From assembly GCA_965261915.1 (NCBI GenBank), contig CBDHDW010000013.1, forward strand, positions 2,604,001 to 2,668,000: a stretch of 64,000 nucleotides of DNA. Direction: 5' to 3'. The notes beneath the pieces were generated by a model, which saw only the letters and a program-made list of their open reading frames with translations, did no database searches and was not told where the DNA came from. The DNA comes from JAIBDK01 sp965261915. GTDB taxonomy: Bacteria > Pseudomonadota > Gammaproteobacteria > Arenicellales > Poriferihabitantaceae. Shown here piece after piece: positions 9,561-18,341 of the stretch. The stretch's first letter is position 1, and the number at the start of each line of letters is the position of its first letter. Position numbers and translations under genes: made by a program.

Positions 9561-10643
9561 ATGCCATTAGTCGCCTATTCAGATCTGCCAACATTTTCGC
9601 GTCTGCGTGATGAAGGACAGGAAGTTCTGAATCCAGATCGAGCAGAAAAACAGGATATAAGGGAGCTGCATATTGGCTTGTTAAACATGATGCCGGATGC
9701 GGTTTTGCAAGCGACTGAAAGGCAGTTTTTACGTTTAGTTGGTTCCTGTAACCGAATAGCACAATTTTATATTCACCCCTTTTCTTTCCCCGAGATCCCC
9801 CGCGGCGAAACTGCTAAACAGTATATCGAAGCGTATTACAGCAGTTTCGAAGAAATTAAAACGCAGGGGCTGGATGCGTTGATTTTGTCCGGCGCCAATC
9901 CGGCACAAAGCGATATCACCGCCGAGCCGTTTTGGGAGCCGCTGGCGGAGGTGGTGCATTGGGCAAAAGATAATGTCTGCTCGGTGATGTGTTCCTGCTT
10001 GGCAACACACGCCATCGTTCAACAGCTGTTCGGCTTCGAGCGATATCCCTTACCGGAAAAGCGCTGGGGAGTTTATTCAAACCGGGTTACCGATCAGTAC
10101 CACCCGTTGACAGCCAACATTGACAGTCGTTTCAACGCTCCTCACTCACATGTCTATGAGGTAAATTCGCAGCAGTTTCGCGACGGTGGACTAGTGGTAT
10201 TGGCAGAGAGTAAAGTTTCAGATTTGCATTTAGGTGTCAGCCCCGACGGGCTGCGGTTCGTATTTTTCCAGGGCCACCCGGAGTATGATGATGTCAGCTT
10301 GCTTAAAGAGTACAAGCGCGAAGTAAATCGTTTTCTTGAAGGTGTTCGTCCTGACTATCCGCCTTATCCTGAAAACTACTTTGTTGAAGAATCAATGGAA
10401 ATTGCCGATGCGTTTCGCAAAGAGGCGTTAAATTGTAACGGCGATTTTTCCAGCCTGAGAGCGTTTCCCGAGAAGGAGCTGGCACATGCCATTGACATCA
10501 CATGGGCGGATACCGGAAAAGCCATAGTCAATAACTGGCTTGGGTTGGTCTATCAGGTTGCCAACAAGGAAAGAGGCAAAGTCTTTATGGACGGTCTCGA
10601 TCCATCAGATCCACTGGGTTTACTTGCGTCCGGCAACCTTTAG
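9561..10643 (+). CDS. metA: Homoserine O-acyltransferase, MetA family
   Basis: A 360-residue MetA-type enzyme that acylates homoserine in methionine synthesis. Catalytic residues can be placed by the family pattern: Cys146 in CSCLATHA, and His239 and Glu241 in FQGHPEYD, matching C142/H235/E237 of E. coli at a constant offset of four. It is longer than the usual ~310 residues because of a C-terminal extension rich in charged residues. The position equivalent to residue 111, which separates succinyl- (Gly) from acetyl-CoA (Glu) users, is Ala115 here. The acyl donor is therefore uncertain, with succinyl-CoA slightly favoured by the small side chain. Confidence 0.87.
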   Translation: MPLVAYSDLPTFSRLRDEGQEVLNPDRAEKQDIRELHIGLLNMMPDAVLQATERQFLRLVGSCNRIAQFYIHPFSFPEIPRGETAKQYIEAYYSSFEEIKTQGLDALILSGANPAQSDITAEPFWEPLAEVVHWAKDNVCSVMCSCLATHAIVQQLFGFERYPLPEKRWGVYSNRVTDQYHPLTANIDSRFNAPHSHVYEVNSQQFRDGGLVVLAESKVSDLHLGVSPDGLRFVFFQGHPEYDDVSLLKEYKREVNRFLEGVRPDYPPYPENYFVEESMEIADAFRKEALNCNGDFSSLRAFPEKELAHAIDITWADTGKAIVNNWLGLVYQVANKERGKVFMDGLDPSDPLGLLASGNL

Positions 10644-10670
10644 TCTGAAGACCGGGATATTTCAGCGAAT

Positions 10671-10702
10671 GTGATCTGCCCAATTCAATCCGGGCAGATC
10701 AC
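10671..10702. terminator. Inverted repeat between convergent metA and comEA-like genes
   Basis: A perfect 11-base inverted repeat, GTGATCTGCCC (10671-10681) and GGGCAGATCAC (10692-10702), with a ten-base loop. It lies 27 bases after the metA stop and 17 bases before the end of the opposite-strand comEA-like gene. The position suits a shared bidirectional terminator. There is no clear T-run on either side, so it may instead act as an RNA-stabilising hairpin. Confidence 0.55.
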
Positions 10703-10719
10703 TAGTGCTGACAGCATTC

Positions 10720-11184
10720 TCAGTCAAACCTGGATTCAGCAATATTATGCAACAGCGATAGTTTGTTGGTTGGTGGATTGTCGATCATTTTTTGGGTCAA
10801 CTCCGAGACACCGCCTTCGAGCGCGCCGTATTGCCTGATGTTGTTGAGCAATTTTTCTCCAATTCCTTTTACTTCCAGCAATTCAGTCATAGACTTGAAT
10901 TCACCGCGTTGATTTCTCAGTTCGAGGATCGCACCGGCTTTGCTCGGGCCAATCCCCGGGATATACTGCAGCGCTTCGCTGTTCGCTTTGTTAATGTTAA
11001 TTTTCTCCGCGTTAATTTTCTCCGCACCTGAATCGACTTGAGCGATGGTAATCGTTGAAAATAAAGTGAATGCGAGGAGCAGCACACATTGACGCACAAA
11101 ACGAAAAGACTGAAATGCAATATTGCGGGCATTGCCGTTTGCCAATGTTGAGTCTAAAGAAGAAATTTCAGTAAAAGTATTCAT
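10720..11184 (-). CDS. ComEA-like helix-hairpin-helix protein
   Basis: A 154-residue exported protein. A cytoplasmic stretch of about 30 residues is followed by one hydrophobic segment (VLLLAFTLFSTITIAQ, ending near residue 49). Then comes a double helix-hairpin-helix DNA-binding domain: ININKANSEALQYIPGIG and LLEVKGIGEKLLNNIR. ComEA proteins bind incoming DNA in the periplasm during transformation, and the type IV pilus genes at the end of this window would fit that use. A C-terminal tail of about 35 residues has no known motif. The N-terminal stretch is longer than usual for a signal peptide. Confidence 0.82.
   Translation of the reverse strand: MNTFTEISSLDSTLANGNARNIAFQSFRFVRQCVLLLAFTLFSTITIAQVDSGAEKINAEKININKANSEALQYIPGIGPSKAGAILELRNQRGEFKSMTELLEVKGIGEKLLNNIRQYGALEGGVSELTQKMIDNPPTNKLSLLHNIAESRFD
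10996..11025. repeat. 15-base exact tandem repeat inside the comEA-like gene
   Basis: Two adjacent copies of GTTAATTTTCTCCGC (10996-11010 and 11011-11025). On the coding strand they encode a repeated five-residue unit (AEKIN) just before the helix-hairpin-helix domain. The unit keeps the frame, so copy number could vary without breaking the gene. Confidence 0.8.
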
Positions 11185-11450
11185 TGTTAAGTTCCTTTTA
11201 GTAAGTTAGTTATCGACACCTGTTCAAAAGATCAAATGGCTATCCCAGATGCTGTCTTAAACCGGGACTTCCGTCTTCCGGGCCAGGAAGCATATCTGAA
11301 TGTCGTTGGTTTGAATGTGAAAAACAGCACACTTCTGCAAATATTTTTTGGCGATACAGAGCGAGACTTTAAGCCTGTCAAACAGTAGATAATCGGGTCT
11401 TCAACAAGGTTTTCTTTTTCTAAACCGTGATTTTCAGAACCTGGTCGTAT

Positions 11451-12659
11451 CTAGATTGTTTCAACTCGTTGAATCTTAACGAATACGAGTAACGACAAGA
11501 TTCCGAGCACGGTGAATCCCATCGTTAGCGGAATTAATGTCTGGTTGTATTGGCTGCCAATAAAGCTTCCCAGCAAAACCGAAAACAGTGTAGTTAGCGA
11601 ACCAATGACAGTAGAAGCCATTCCGGCCACGTGCCCCAAAGACGCCATTGCCATGGCATTAAAATTCCCGAACAGGATACCAATTGGAAAGAAAGCGGCC
11701 AGAAGCATACTGATGGTCAGCCATAGCGGGGGCTGGCCGGAAAAGGAATAGGTGACTGCCAGGAAAACCCCCGAGATAATGCAAAAACTCCAAAGTGCAG
11801 TACTGGCGAGGCAGTGCATGCCGAAACGCATTACCATAGTGGAATTGGCAAATGACGCAAGACCGATTGATGCGGCAATAATGGCAAAGTAGAGTGCGAA
11901 CTGATCACCGAGTTGATATTGTTCCTGGAGAATTTGCTGTGACGATGTAAGGTAGCCTACAAAACTCCCAAAAATCAGACTGGCGCAGACCGTGTATCCC
12001 ATGGCTTCGCGGTTGCATCGGACCTCGTTAAAAGCGTTGAGCAGGTGTTTAGCGGAAAACAGCCGGCGTTTTTCAGGGGGCAGGGTTTCTGCTTGCCGTG
12101 TTGCAAACCAGAGTTGTACGATCACAGCAGAGACCAGCAAGGTGATAAAAATCCCTCTCCAATTGACAAGCCAGAGTAAGCCCTGACCAATGCTGGGGGC
12201 GATCATCGGAACGAAAATAAAGACCGACATAATCAAGGACATGATGCGTGCCATGGCGGCACCTTTGAAACTGTCGCGAATGATGGCTATGGTGATATTG
12301 CGTGGTGCGGCGGCACCCGTTCCCTGGAGAAATCTGCCAACCAGCATCATTTCAAAACTGCTGGCAAAGGCGCTAACCAAACAGCCAATCGAAAAAATGG
12401 CCATGCCGACAAATATAACCGGCTTTCTGCCAACGCTATCGGAGATGGGACCGCAAATCATTTGACCGAAAACCATACCAAAAAACAGCACACTGACCAC
12501 GAGTTGTCGGTGGTTATCGCTGGCAACTTTCAAGTCATCAGCAATAATTCCCAGCGCCGGGAGCATGGCATCGATAGAGAAGGCAACAAATGATGTCATC
12601 ATTGCCATGAGCAGAATGAATTCTGTTCTGGAGAGCGGTTTCTGCTGCAATTTAGTCAT
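11451..12659 (-). CDS. Multidrug efflux transporter, Bcr/CflA-like MFS family
   Basis: A 402-residue transporter with about twelve membrane helices. The motif FGMVFGQMICGPISDSVGRK, ending near residue 76, is the MFS loop 2-3 signature in the form used by Bcr/CflA drug:H+ antiporters. The N-terminal SIDAMLPALGIIADDL segment is also typical of that group. It probably exports small toxic compounds using the proton gradient; the substrate is unknown. Its ATG overlaps the stop codon of zapE (ATGA), so the two are co-transcribed. No regulator gene adjoins it. Confidence 0.87.
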   Translation of the reverse strand: MTKLQQKPLSRTEFILLMAMMTSFVAFSIDAMLPALGIIADDLKVASDNHRQLVVSVLFFGMVFGQMICGPISDSVGRKPVIFVGMAIFSIGCLVSAFASSFEMMLVGRFLQGTGAAAPRNITIAIIRDSFKGAAMARIMSLIMSVFIFVPMIAPSIGQGLLWLVNWRGIFITLLVSAVIVQLWFATRQAETLPPEKRRLFSAKHLLNAFNEVRCNREAMGYTVCASLIFGSFVGYLTSSQQILQEQYQLGDQFALYFAIIAASIGLASFANSTMVMRFGMHCLASTALWSFCIISGVFLAVTYSFSGQPPLWLTISMLLAAFFPIGILFGNFNAMAMASLGHVAGMASTVIGSLTTLFSVLLGSFIGSQYNQTLIPLTMGFTVLGILSLLVFVKIQRVETI

Positions 12660-13798
12660 GCCAGATGTGGTCGCGAAAGATATTCTTCAGCGCCCATTTC
12701 GATGAGCCGGCTCGCGGTACGCTGAAAAGGTTGAGCGAGTCGCTTTCCGCGATAAATTTCGTGTGGCGGTTTGTCAGAAGTCACCAGCAGATTAACATTT
12801 CGGTCATAAAGTTCATCAATTAACTCAATAAATCGACGCGTTGCATCGTCATCAATAGTCGTTAGTTCAGGAATCGCAGATATAAACACACTATGGAATT
12901 GCTTTGCGATTTCTATGAAATCAGCATTTGAGCGATTGCTGCGGCAGATCGCGTTGAAATCAAACCAGACGATGCCAAGACAGGCATCAATGACTTCAAT
13001 CTCTCGGCCATTGATACAGATTTTCTGGTTGCCCGAATCTGAAAAAGGTTTTTCCCCTCTATCAGAAAGCTGATCAAAGGCAACTTTTAGCTTCTGATAA
13101 TTTGGTGAGTCCGCGGGCACGTTAAATACCGAATTCTTTTGTAAAAACGCCATTCGGTAGTCACTGCCCTGATCGACCTCCAGGCAAAGTGTGCATTCTT
13201 TGAGGAGCGCTATCGCTGGTAAAAATCGATCGCGCTGCAGTCCGCTCTGGTACAGTTGATCGACGGGCGTATTTGAAGTTGTGATCAAAACGGCATCTTT
13301 GGAAAACAGGTGGCGCAGCAATCCAGACATTATCATTGCATCAGTTATATCGGAAACCGTGAACTCATCCAGGCAAAGCACCCGGCTCTTCGAAACGATC
13401 CCGGAGGCAATAATTTCCAGTGGCTCCGATTGATTTCTAATCTGTGATTTATGCTGGTGAATTGAATGCATGAATCGATGGAAATGGGTTCTCGTGGCGA
13501 GCCCTTTCGGAAGTGAGGCGAAAAACAAATCCATGATGAGTGTTTTGCCGGTACCCACGCCGCCCCAAAGATAGAGCCCTCTGATTTTCTCGGGATTGCC
13601 GCTGCCGAGAATACTTTGCAACGCTTTTAGCCAGTTAGAAGCCCTGTTTTCGTGTTGTTCCCGACTCAAAATCTGTAGACGCAACTCATCAAGCAGTTCC
13701 AGAGCAGAGAGCTGCGCCGGGTCCTGTTTAATCGAGCCGCGATCAACCTCGGACCGGTACAATGCGGAAGGGGGTAGTGTATTTTCCAAACTTACCAA
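12656..13798 (-). CDS. zapE: Cell division protein ZapE (AFG1-like ATPase)
   Basis: A 380-residue AAA-type ATPase. The Walker A motif GGVGTGKTLIMDLFF lies near residues 79-93 and the Walker B region LCLDEFTVSDITDAM near residue 145, both in the form specific to the ZapE/AFG1 family. It acts at the division ring, where the E. coli protein lowers FtsZ polymer stability under stress. Downstream the DKPPHEIYRGKRLAQPFQR segment is also typical. The start is a TTG at 13798; a second TTG three codons later is equally possible. It is divergent from cysQ, with 117 bases between them. Confidence 0.9.
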   Translation of the reverse strand: MVSLENTLPPSALYRSEVDRGSIKQDPAQLSALELLDELRLQILSREQHENRASNWLKALQSILGSGNPEKIRGLYLWGGVGTGKTLIMDLFFASLPKGLATRTHFHRFMHSIHQHKSQIRNQSEPLEIIASGIVSKSRVLCLDEFTVSDITDAMIMSGLLRHLFSKDAVLITTSNTPVDQLYQSGLQRDRFLPAIALLKECTLCLEVDQGSDYRMAFLQKNSVFNVPADSPNYQKLKVAFDQLSDRGEKPFSDSGNQKICINGREIEVIDACLGIVWFDFNAICRSNRSNADFIEIAKQFHSVFISAIPELTTIDDDATRRFIELIDELYDRNVNLLVTSDKPPHEIYRGKRLAQPFQRTASRLIEMGAEEYLSRPHLA

Positions 13799-13915
13799 AA
13801 CCTAAAAGATTCGATCAGGTTGTCCTGCCATTAGCCCAGAAAACGAATACAATCGCCACCTTGACGAGCCAGGTTACCGTACTTCATTATCTTACCAACT
13901 ATCAGCGAACTCTTT

Positions 13916-14728
13916 ATGCAGCAATTACTCGAACAGGTTCTGAATATTGCCGTCCATGCCGGACAAGAAATATTAGACGTTTACGAAAATGAATTTGAGG
14001 TTGATTATAAAGGAGATGGTTCGCCTCTCACCATGGCTGATCAGAGAGCGCATAACTTAATCTGTAGGGAGCTCGAGGTGATTACAGCGGATATCCCCGT
14101 GCTGTCAGAGGAGTCAGCAGAGGCGGTTTTTCGGCAGCGTTTGGCCTGGAGTCGATTCTGGTTAGTAGATCCGCTGGACGGCACCAAAGAGTTCGTCAAA
14201 CGCAATGGCGAATTCACCGTCAATATTGCGCTAATTGAACGAAATCGGCCTGTACTTGGCGTAGTCCATACCCCGGCCACGTCGATCAGTCATTTTGCTG
14301 CTGATAATGTTGGTGCGTATAAGTGCTGCCTAAACGAAGATAACGTGCTCGAAAGAAAATCGATTGCCGCACGAACCGCTCAAAAGGATCGAATAACAAT
14401 GGTCGCCAGCCGCTCTCATTGCGGCGAAGAAGTGGAGTATTTTCGACGAAATGTCGAAGCAGATTGGGGAGGAATTGAGATTGCCAGTATGGGCAGTTCC
14501 CTGAAATTGTGTCTTGTTGCTGAGGGTGCTGCAGATGTATATCCGCGTCTGGGTCCGACATCGGAATGGGATACTGCTGCGGCTCAGGCTGTGGTAGAGG
14601 TGGCAGGCGGTTCGGTGGTTGATTTGGCTGGCGAACCCTTGCGATACAATAAACCCGACATCCTCAACCCGTGGTTTCTGGTCGGCGGTCCGGGGGTGGA
14701 TTGGACGCAGTATTCGAAATCGGTATGA
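13916..14728 (+). CDS. cysQ: 3'(2'),5'-bisphosphate nucleotidase
   Basis: A 270-residue member of the inositol-monophosphatase-like metal-dependent phosphatases. The metal-binding motifs are complete: EES at residues 65-67, DPLDGTKEF at 85-93 and WDTAAAQAVVEVAGG near residue 222. CysQ removes the 3'-phosphate from adenosine 3',5'-bisphosphate, which builds up when sulfate is reduced through PAPS. The start at 13916 is an ATG that gives the family length. Adenylate kinase, which also handles AMP, follows 144 bases downstream, but the gap suggests separate transcription. Confidence 0.92.
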   Translation: MQQLLEQVLNIAVHAGQEILDVYENEFEVDYKGDGSPLTMADQRAHNLICRELEVITADIPVLSEESAEAVFRQRLAWSRFWLVDPLDGTKEFVKRNGEFTVNIALIERNRPVLGVVHTPATSISHFAADNVGAYKCCLNEDNVLERKSIAARTAQKDRITMVASRSHCGEEVEYFRRNVEADWGGIEIASMGSSLKLCLVAEGAADVYPRLGPTSEWDTAAAQAVVEVAGGSVVDLAGEPLRYNKPDILNPWFLVGGPGVDWTQYSKSV

Positions 14729-14872
14729 ATTCTGTGCATATAGCCATATTTGTAAAAAGTCGCAGGCTATCCGGTTGTGACGGTGGGGGTTTTAAATGGT
14801 TGACCTTAATGCCAACAACGAGTAGGCTTTGCGCCCGATTTTTCCGTATCAACGCAATAACGAGTTAATGTC

Positions 14873-16003
14873 ATGCGTATAGCTATTTTAGGTGGCCCTG
14901 GCTCAGGGAAAGGCACTCAGGCACGATTGTTATCAGAACAATATCGTGTGCCCCATATCGCCACAGGTGATCTGCTTCGGGAGGCTTTAAAAAACGACAA
15001 GAAGCCGGGTAAACAGGTTCAGGACGCGATGAACGCGGGTCAACTGGTTGATGACGAGGTCGTCTTGAAGTTGCTCGATGAACGGCTGCGTAAAAAGGAT
15101 ACTAAACGTGGGTTTATCATAGACGGTTACCCGCGAAATATTCCCCAGGCCCAGTCTTTGGATGCATTGCTTGGATTGCTTGGCCGCACACTACAGGTAG
15201 CGGTTAACTTAAACGTCGATGATGATATTCTGATTAAAAGAATATCAGGGCGAATGCTGTGTGCCAAATGCGGAGCTATTTATAACAAACATTTTAGTCC
15301 GCCAAAAAGCCCAAATGTATGTGACGAGTGCGGCGGCAAGAAATTTAGCTCTCGTGGTGATGACAATGTGAAAACGGCTGAAGTGCGCGTGCAGATTTAT
15401 CACGATAACACTGAGCCGCTTCTCGCCTACTATCGCGCCCAGCACAAAATGAGAACCGTTGGTGGTAGCGGGAAAGTGGAAGAGATTCAGGAGAAGCTCT
15501 GTGACATGATCGATTTGGAGATTAGGCCTCTGGAAATAAAAGCCCTTGAAACGGCATCCGAGACACCTGATGAGGTCGAAACAACCATTATCGCTGGCGG
15601 CCAGATAAATCGCGTAGAAGTCGAAAAGAGACGTAAGAAGAAGAAAAAGCGCTCAGCGAAGCCAACTGCGGCAAAGCCGGCTAAAAAGGCAGTATCGAAA
15701 AAAGCGGCTAAACCCGCAACAGCCAAAAAGACAGCCAAAAAGGTGCCTAAAAAGAAAGTTGCAAAGAAAGCTGCGAAGAAGGTTAGCACAAAAAAAGCGG
15801 CAGCTAAAAAAGCGGTGAGCAAAAAGCCAGCAACAAAGAAGCCAGTAGCAAAGAAGCCAGCCTCTAAAAAACCGACTAAAATTGTCGCAAAAAAAGCGGC
15901 GGCAAAAACCACAGCCGCAAAAAAGACAACCAAGAAAAAACTAACCAAGAAAACGGCTGTAAAGAAGAAGGTGGCAAAGAAAAAGGCGGCCAAAAAGCGC
16001 TAG
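14873..16003 (+). CDS. adk: Adenylate kinase with lysine/alanine-rich C-terminal tail
   Basis: A 376-residue protein, far longer than the usual ~215. Residues 1-217 form a complete adenylate kinase: Walker A GGPGSGKGT at 7-15, TGDLLR at 31-36, DGYPRN at 84-89, and a LID domain with four cysteines at 130, 133, 150 and 153 (CAKC and CDEC) that should bind zinc. After a linker (about 218-252), residues 253-376 are almost only Lys and Ala with some Thr, Pro, Val and Ser, as in histone H1-like and AlgP-like tails. The stop follows the tail directly and the frame is continuous, so this is a true fusion as read. The enzyme interconverts AMP, ADP and ATP. Confidence 0.93.
   Translation: MRIAILGGPGSGKGTQARLLSEQYRVPHIATGDLLREALKNDKKPGKQVQDAMNAGQLVDDEVVLKLLDERLRKKDTKRGFIIDGYPRNIPQAQSLDALLGLLGRTLQVAVNLNVDDDILIKRISGRMLCAKCGAIYNKHFSPPKSPNVCDECGGKKFSSRGDDNVKTAEVRVQIYHDNTEPLLAYYRAQHKMRTVGGSGKVEEIQEKLCDMIDLEIRPLEIKALETASETPDEVETTIIAGGQINRVEVEKRRKKKKKRSAKPTAAKPAKKAVSKKAAKPATAKKTAKKVPKKKVAKKAAKKVSTKKAAAKKAVSKKPATKKPVAKKPASKKPTKIVAKKAAAKTTAAKKTTKKKLTKKTAVKKKVAKKKAAKKR
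15629..16000 (+). repeat. Low-complexity Lys/Ala coding repeat in adk
   Basis: This stretch encodes residues 253-376 of adenylate kinase. It is made of imperfect short units such as AAKK, KKPA and VAKK, with A-rich codons (mostly AAA/AAG and GCN). The repeat is imperfect at DNA level, suggesting old expansion by slippage followed by drift. Runs of A up to six or seven bases occur and could be prone to length change. Confidence 0.85.
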
Positions 16004-16036
16004 TTTCTGACGGCTGCTTTGAATCCGAATTGAGCT

Positions 16037-17044
16037 ATGGTTAATCACCCACAACAGGGAACCTTTCCCTTCTCGCGCCCCAGACGGATGCGCAGGGACG
16101 AATTCAGCCGCCGGCTCATGCGGGAGTCACACTTAACGACAGCAGATTTAATTTTGCCGGTATTTGTGCGCGAAGGAAAAGGGCAGTCTGAAGCGGTTCC
16201 CGCAATGCCTGGAGTGAACAGGCTGTCGGTTGATTTGTTGACCAAAAGCTGCAAAAACTACTTTTCGATGGGAATTCCGGCAGTAGTCCTGTTTCCGGTT
16301 ACGCCATCTGAAGTAAAAACAGACGACGCAGAAGAAGCCTGGAACGATAATGGTTTGATGCAGTGCGCAATTCGTTCGATTAAGGATGCGGTCCCTGAGC
16401 TAGGCGTTATTACCGACGTGGCACTTGACCCCTACACGAGTCATGGCCAGGACGGTCTGCTCGATGAAACGGGGTATGTGACCAATGATCGCACCGTGGA
16501 TGCTTTAGTTAACCAGGCGTTGTCTCATGCGCAAGCTGGTGCGGATGTGGTTGCGCCATCAGATATGATGGATGGCCGTATAGCCGCTATTCGGGAAGCG
16601 CTTGAAATGGATAATCTGGTGAACGTGCGGATATTGTCGTATGCCGCAAAATATGCGTCGAGCTATTACGGCCCGTTTCGTGATGCAGTAGGGTCTTCCG
16701 CAAACCTTGCCGGTGGTAACAAGTATAGCTACCAAATGGATCCGGCCAATGGTGACGAAGCGATGCGCGAAATCGCGATGGATATTCAGGAGGGTGCCGA
16801 CATGATTATGATCAAACCGGGAATGCCGTATCTTGACATCATCTATCGTGCAAAACAGGAATTTGGCATGCCAACCTTTGCCTATCAGGTTAGCGGTGAA
16901 TTTGCGATGTTTCGTGTTGCTGCGGAAAACGGCTGGATCGATGAAAAATCAGTGGTGCTGGAAGCGATGATGGGATTTAAGCGAGCGGGTTGTGACGGCA
17001 TTTTGACCTATTACGCCGAGCAAATAGCCAGCTGGCTCGAATAA
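16037..17044 (+). CDS. hemB: Delta-aminolevulinic acid dehydratase (porphobilinogen synthase)
   Basis: A 335-residue enzyme that condenses two 5-aminolevulinate molecules to porphobilinogen in haem synthesis. The Schiff-base lysines lie in AAKYASSYYGPFRD and MIMIKPGMPYLD. The metal site reads ALDPYTSHGQDG, with aspartates where zinc-type enzymes have cysteines, so it should be the magnesium-dependent type found in Pseudomonas. Length is normal. It starts 33 bases after the adk stop and may share its transcript. Haem made here would serve the cytochromes encoded by petBC. Confidence 0.95.
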   Translation: MVNHPQQGTFPFSRPRRMRRDEFSRRLMRESHLTTADLILPVFVREGKGQSEAVPAMPGVNRLSVDLLTKSCKNYFSMGIPAVVLFPVTPSEVKTDDAEEAWNDNGLMQCAIRSIKDAVPELGVITDVALDPYTSHGQDGLLDETGYVTNDRTVDALVNQALSHAQAGADVVAPSDMMDGRIAAIREALEMDNLVNVRILSYAAKYASSYYGPFRDAVGSSANLAGGNKYSYQMDPANGDEAMREIAMDIQEGADMIMIKPGMPYLDIIYRAKQEFGMPTFAYQVSGEFAMFRVAAENGWIDEKSVVLEAMMGFKRAGCDGILTYYAEQIASWLE

Positions 17045-17176
17045 ACTCTCGCAATTGGGTGCCCCTGCATCCCGGCTTCGAACTTTCGAATTCAACTTGA
17101 GTGAACGCGATAACATGGCCACTGATATAACGTACAATCTGTACCCCCGCACAGACGCATAAGCGTAAACAAACTC

Positions 17177-17539
17177 ATGAGTAAAAACGTCCCTACAGAA
17201 ATCAATTTAAATCGGCGAACACGCGTTCTCACGGTGTCGTTCGATGAAGAGGTTTTCGAATTAAGCTGCGAATATCTTCGGGTGTATTCACCCTCAGCAG
17301 AAGTTCAGGGCCACGGCCCTGGTCAGGAAGTGCTGCAGGTCGGGAAAGAAGCGGTAAACATTGATGCGATTGAACCCATGGGGAACTACGCGATAAAGCC
17401 GGTATTTGACGACGGCCACGCCAGCGGTATTTTTTCCTGGGACACGCTGTATGAGCTGGGCAAAAATCAAACCGAAAACTGGCAGTGTTACCTCGACCGA
17501 CTTGCGCAGGCGGGTAAAACCCGATCGCTCGATTCCTGA
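17177..17539 (+). CDS. DUF971 domain protein
   Basis: A 120-residue protein made of a single DUF971 (gamma-butyrobetaine hydroxylase N-terminal-like) domain. Typical features are VSFDEEVFELSCEYLRVYSPSAEVQGHGPGQ-type sequence (residues 20-51) and IEPMGNYAIKPVFDDGHASG (65-84), ending with the FSWDTLYELG segment. In other proteins this domain binds a metal, but the bacterial stand-alone form has no assigned function. It is followed 20 bases later by ubiE, so it probably heads the ubiquinone operon. Confidence 0.85.
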   Translation: MSKNVPTEINLNRRTRVLTVSFDEEVFELSCEYLRVYSPSAEVQGHGPGQEVLQVGKEAVNIDAIEPMGNYAIKPVFDDGHASGIFSWDTLYELGKNQTENWQCYLDRLAQAGKTRSLDS

Positions 17540-17559
17540 AAACGATAGATTACATCGCT

Positions 17560-18315
17560 ATGACTGGTTCGACCGATAACAAAACGCATTTTGGTTTTAA
17601 GGACGTAGCAGAATCTGAAAAAGCCAGCCTTGTTAGTGAGGTTTTTAGTTCCGTTGCAAAAAACTATGATGTGATGAATGACTTAATGTCATTTGGGGCG
17701 CATCGTCTCTGGAAGAAGTTTGCAATTTCCAGAAGCGGCCTGCGGCGCGGTGACTCAGTACTGGATGTTGCCGGAGGAAGCGGCGATCTGTCGCGTCGAT
17801 TCGCCCGCCAGGTGGGCGAATCGGGCCGTGTTGTTCTGACCGATATCAATCAGGATATGCTGGATCAGGGTAAGGCCAGAATGATTGATGAAGGGTTTAT
17901 CAAGAATATCGAATACGCAATTGCTGATGCCGAAGAACTGCAGTTCGATGATGATGAATTCGATTGCACCTGTATTTCGTTTGGGTTGCGAAACGTTACC
18001 CGTAAGGATCGTGCACTTGAATCGATGCGGCGAGTTACCAAGCCTGGGGGCCGGGTTCTGGTGTTGGAATTTTCCTCGCCAGTAGTGCCAGGGCTAGACC
18101 GGCTTTATGATTTTTATTCCTTTAATGCTATTCCAAAAATTGGAAAGCTGGTTGCGGATGACGAGGCGAGTTATCAATATCTTGTTGAGTCCATTCGTAA
18201 ACACCCAGATCAGGACACGTTGAAAAACAGGATGCTTGAAGCCGGTTTTGACGATGTGAAGGTTGACAATTTGAGCGGCGGTATAGTCGCTTTACATATT
18301 GGGATGAAATTTTAG
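17560..18315 (+). CDS. ubiE: Ubiquinone/menaquinone C-methyltransferase UbiE
   Basis: A 251-residue class I SAM methyltransferase that adds the ring methyl group in ubiquinone (and menaquinone) synthesis. The N-terminal FSSVAKNYDVMNDLMSFGAH and the DVAGGSGDLSRRFA SAM-binding motif are diagnostic. RVTKPGGRVLVLEFS and the C-terminal GGIVALHIGMKF complete the family pattern. Length equals the E. coli enzyme. It leads directly into ubiJ and ubiB. Confidence 0.96.
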   Translation: MTGSTDNKTHFGFKDVAESEKASLVSEVFSSVAKNYDVMNDLMSFGAHRLWKKFAISRSGLRRGDSVLDVAGGSGDLSRRFARQVGESGRVVLTDINQDMLDQGKARMIDEGFIKNIEYAIADAEELQFDDDEFDCTCISFGLRNVTRKDRALESMRRVTKPGGRVLVLEFSSPVVPGLDRLYDFYSFNAIPKIGKLVADDEASYQYLVESIRKHPDQDTLKNRMLEAGFDDVKVDNLSGGIVALHIGMKF

Positions 18316-18341
18316 CTGGTGATATTGAAGAGCGCATTTCT

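Noticed and set aside
15487..15993. Long minus-strand frame rich in Phe, Ala and Val opposite adk
   Set aside because: It is the mirror image of the Lys/Ala repeat codons; the hydrophobic look comes from AAA/AAG read as TTT/CTT on the other strand.
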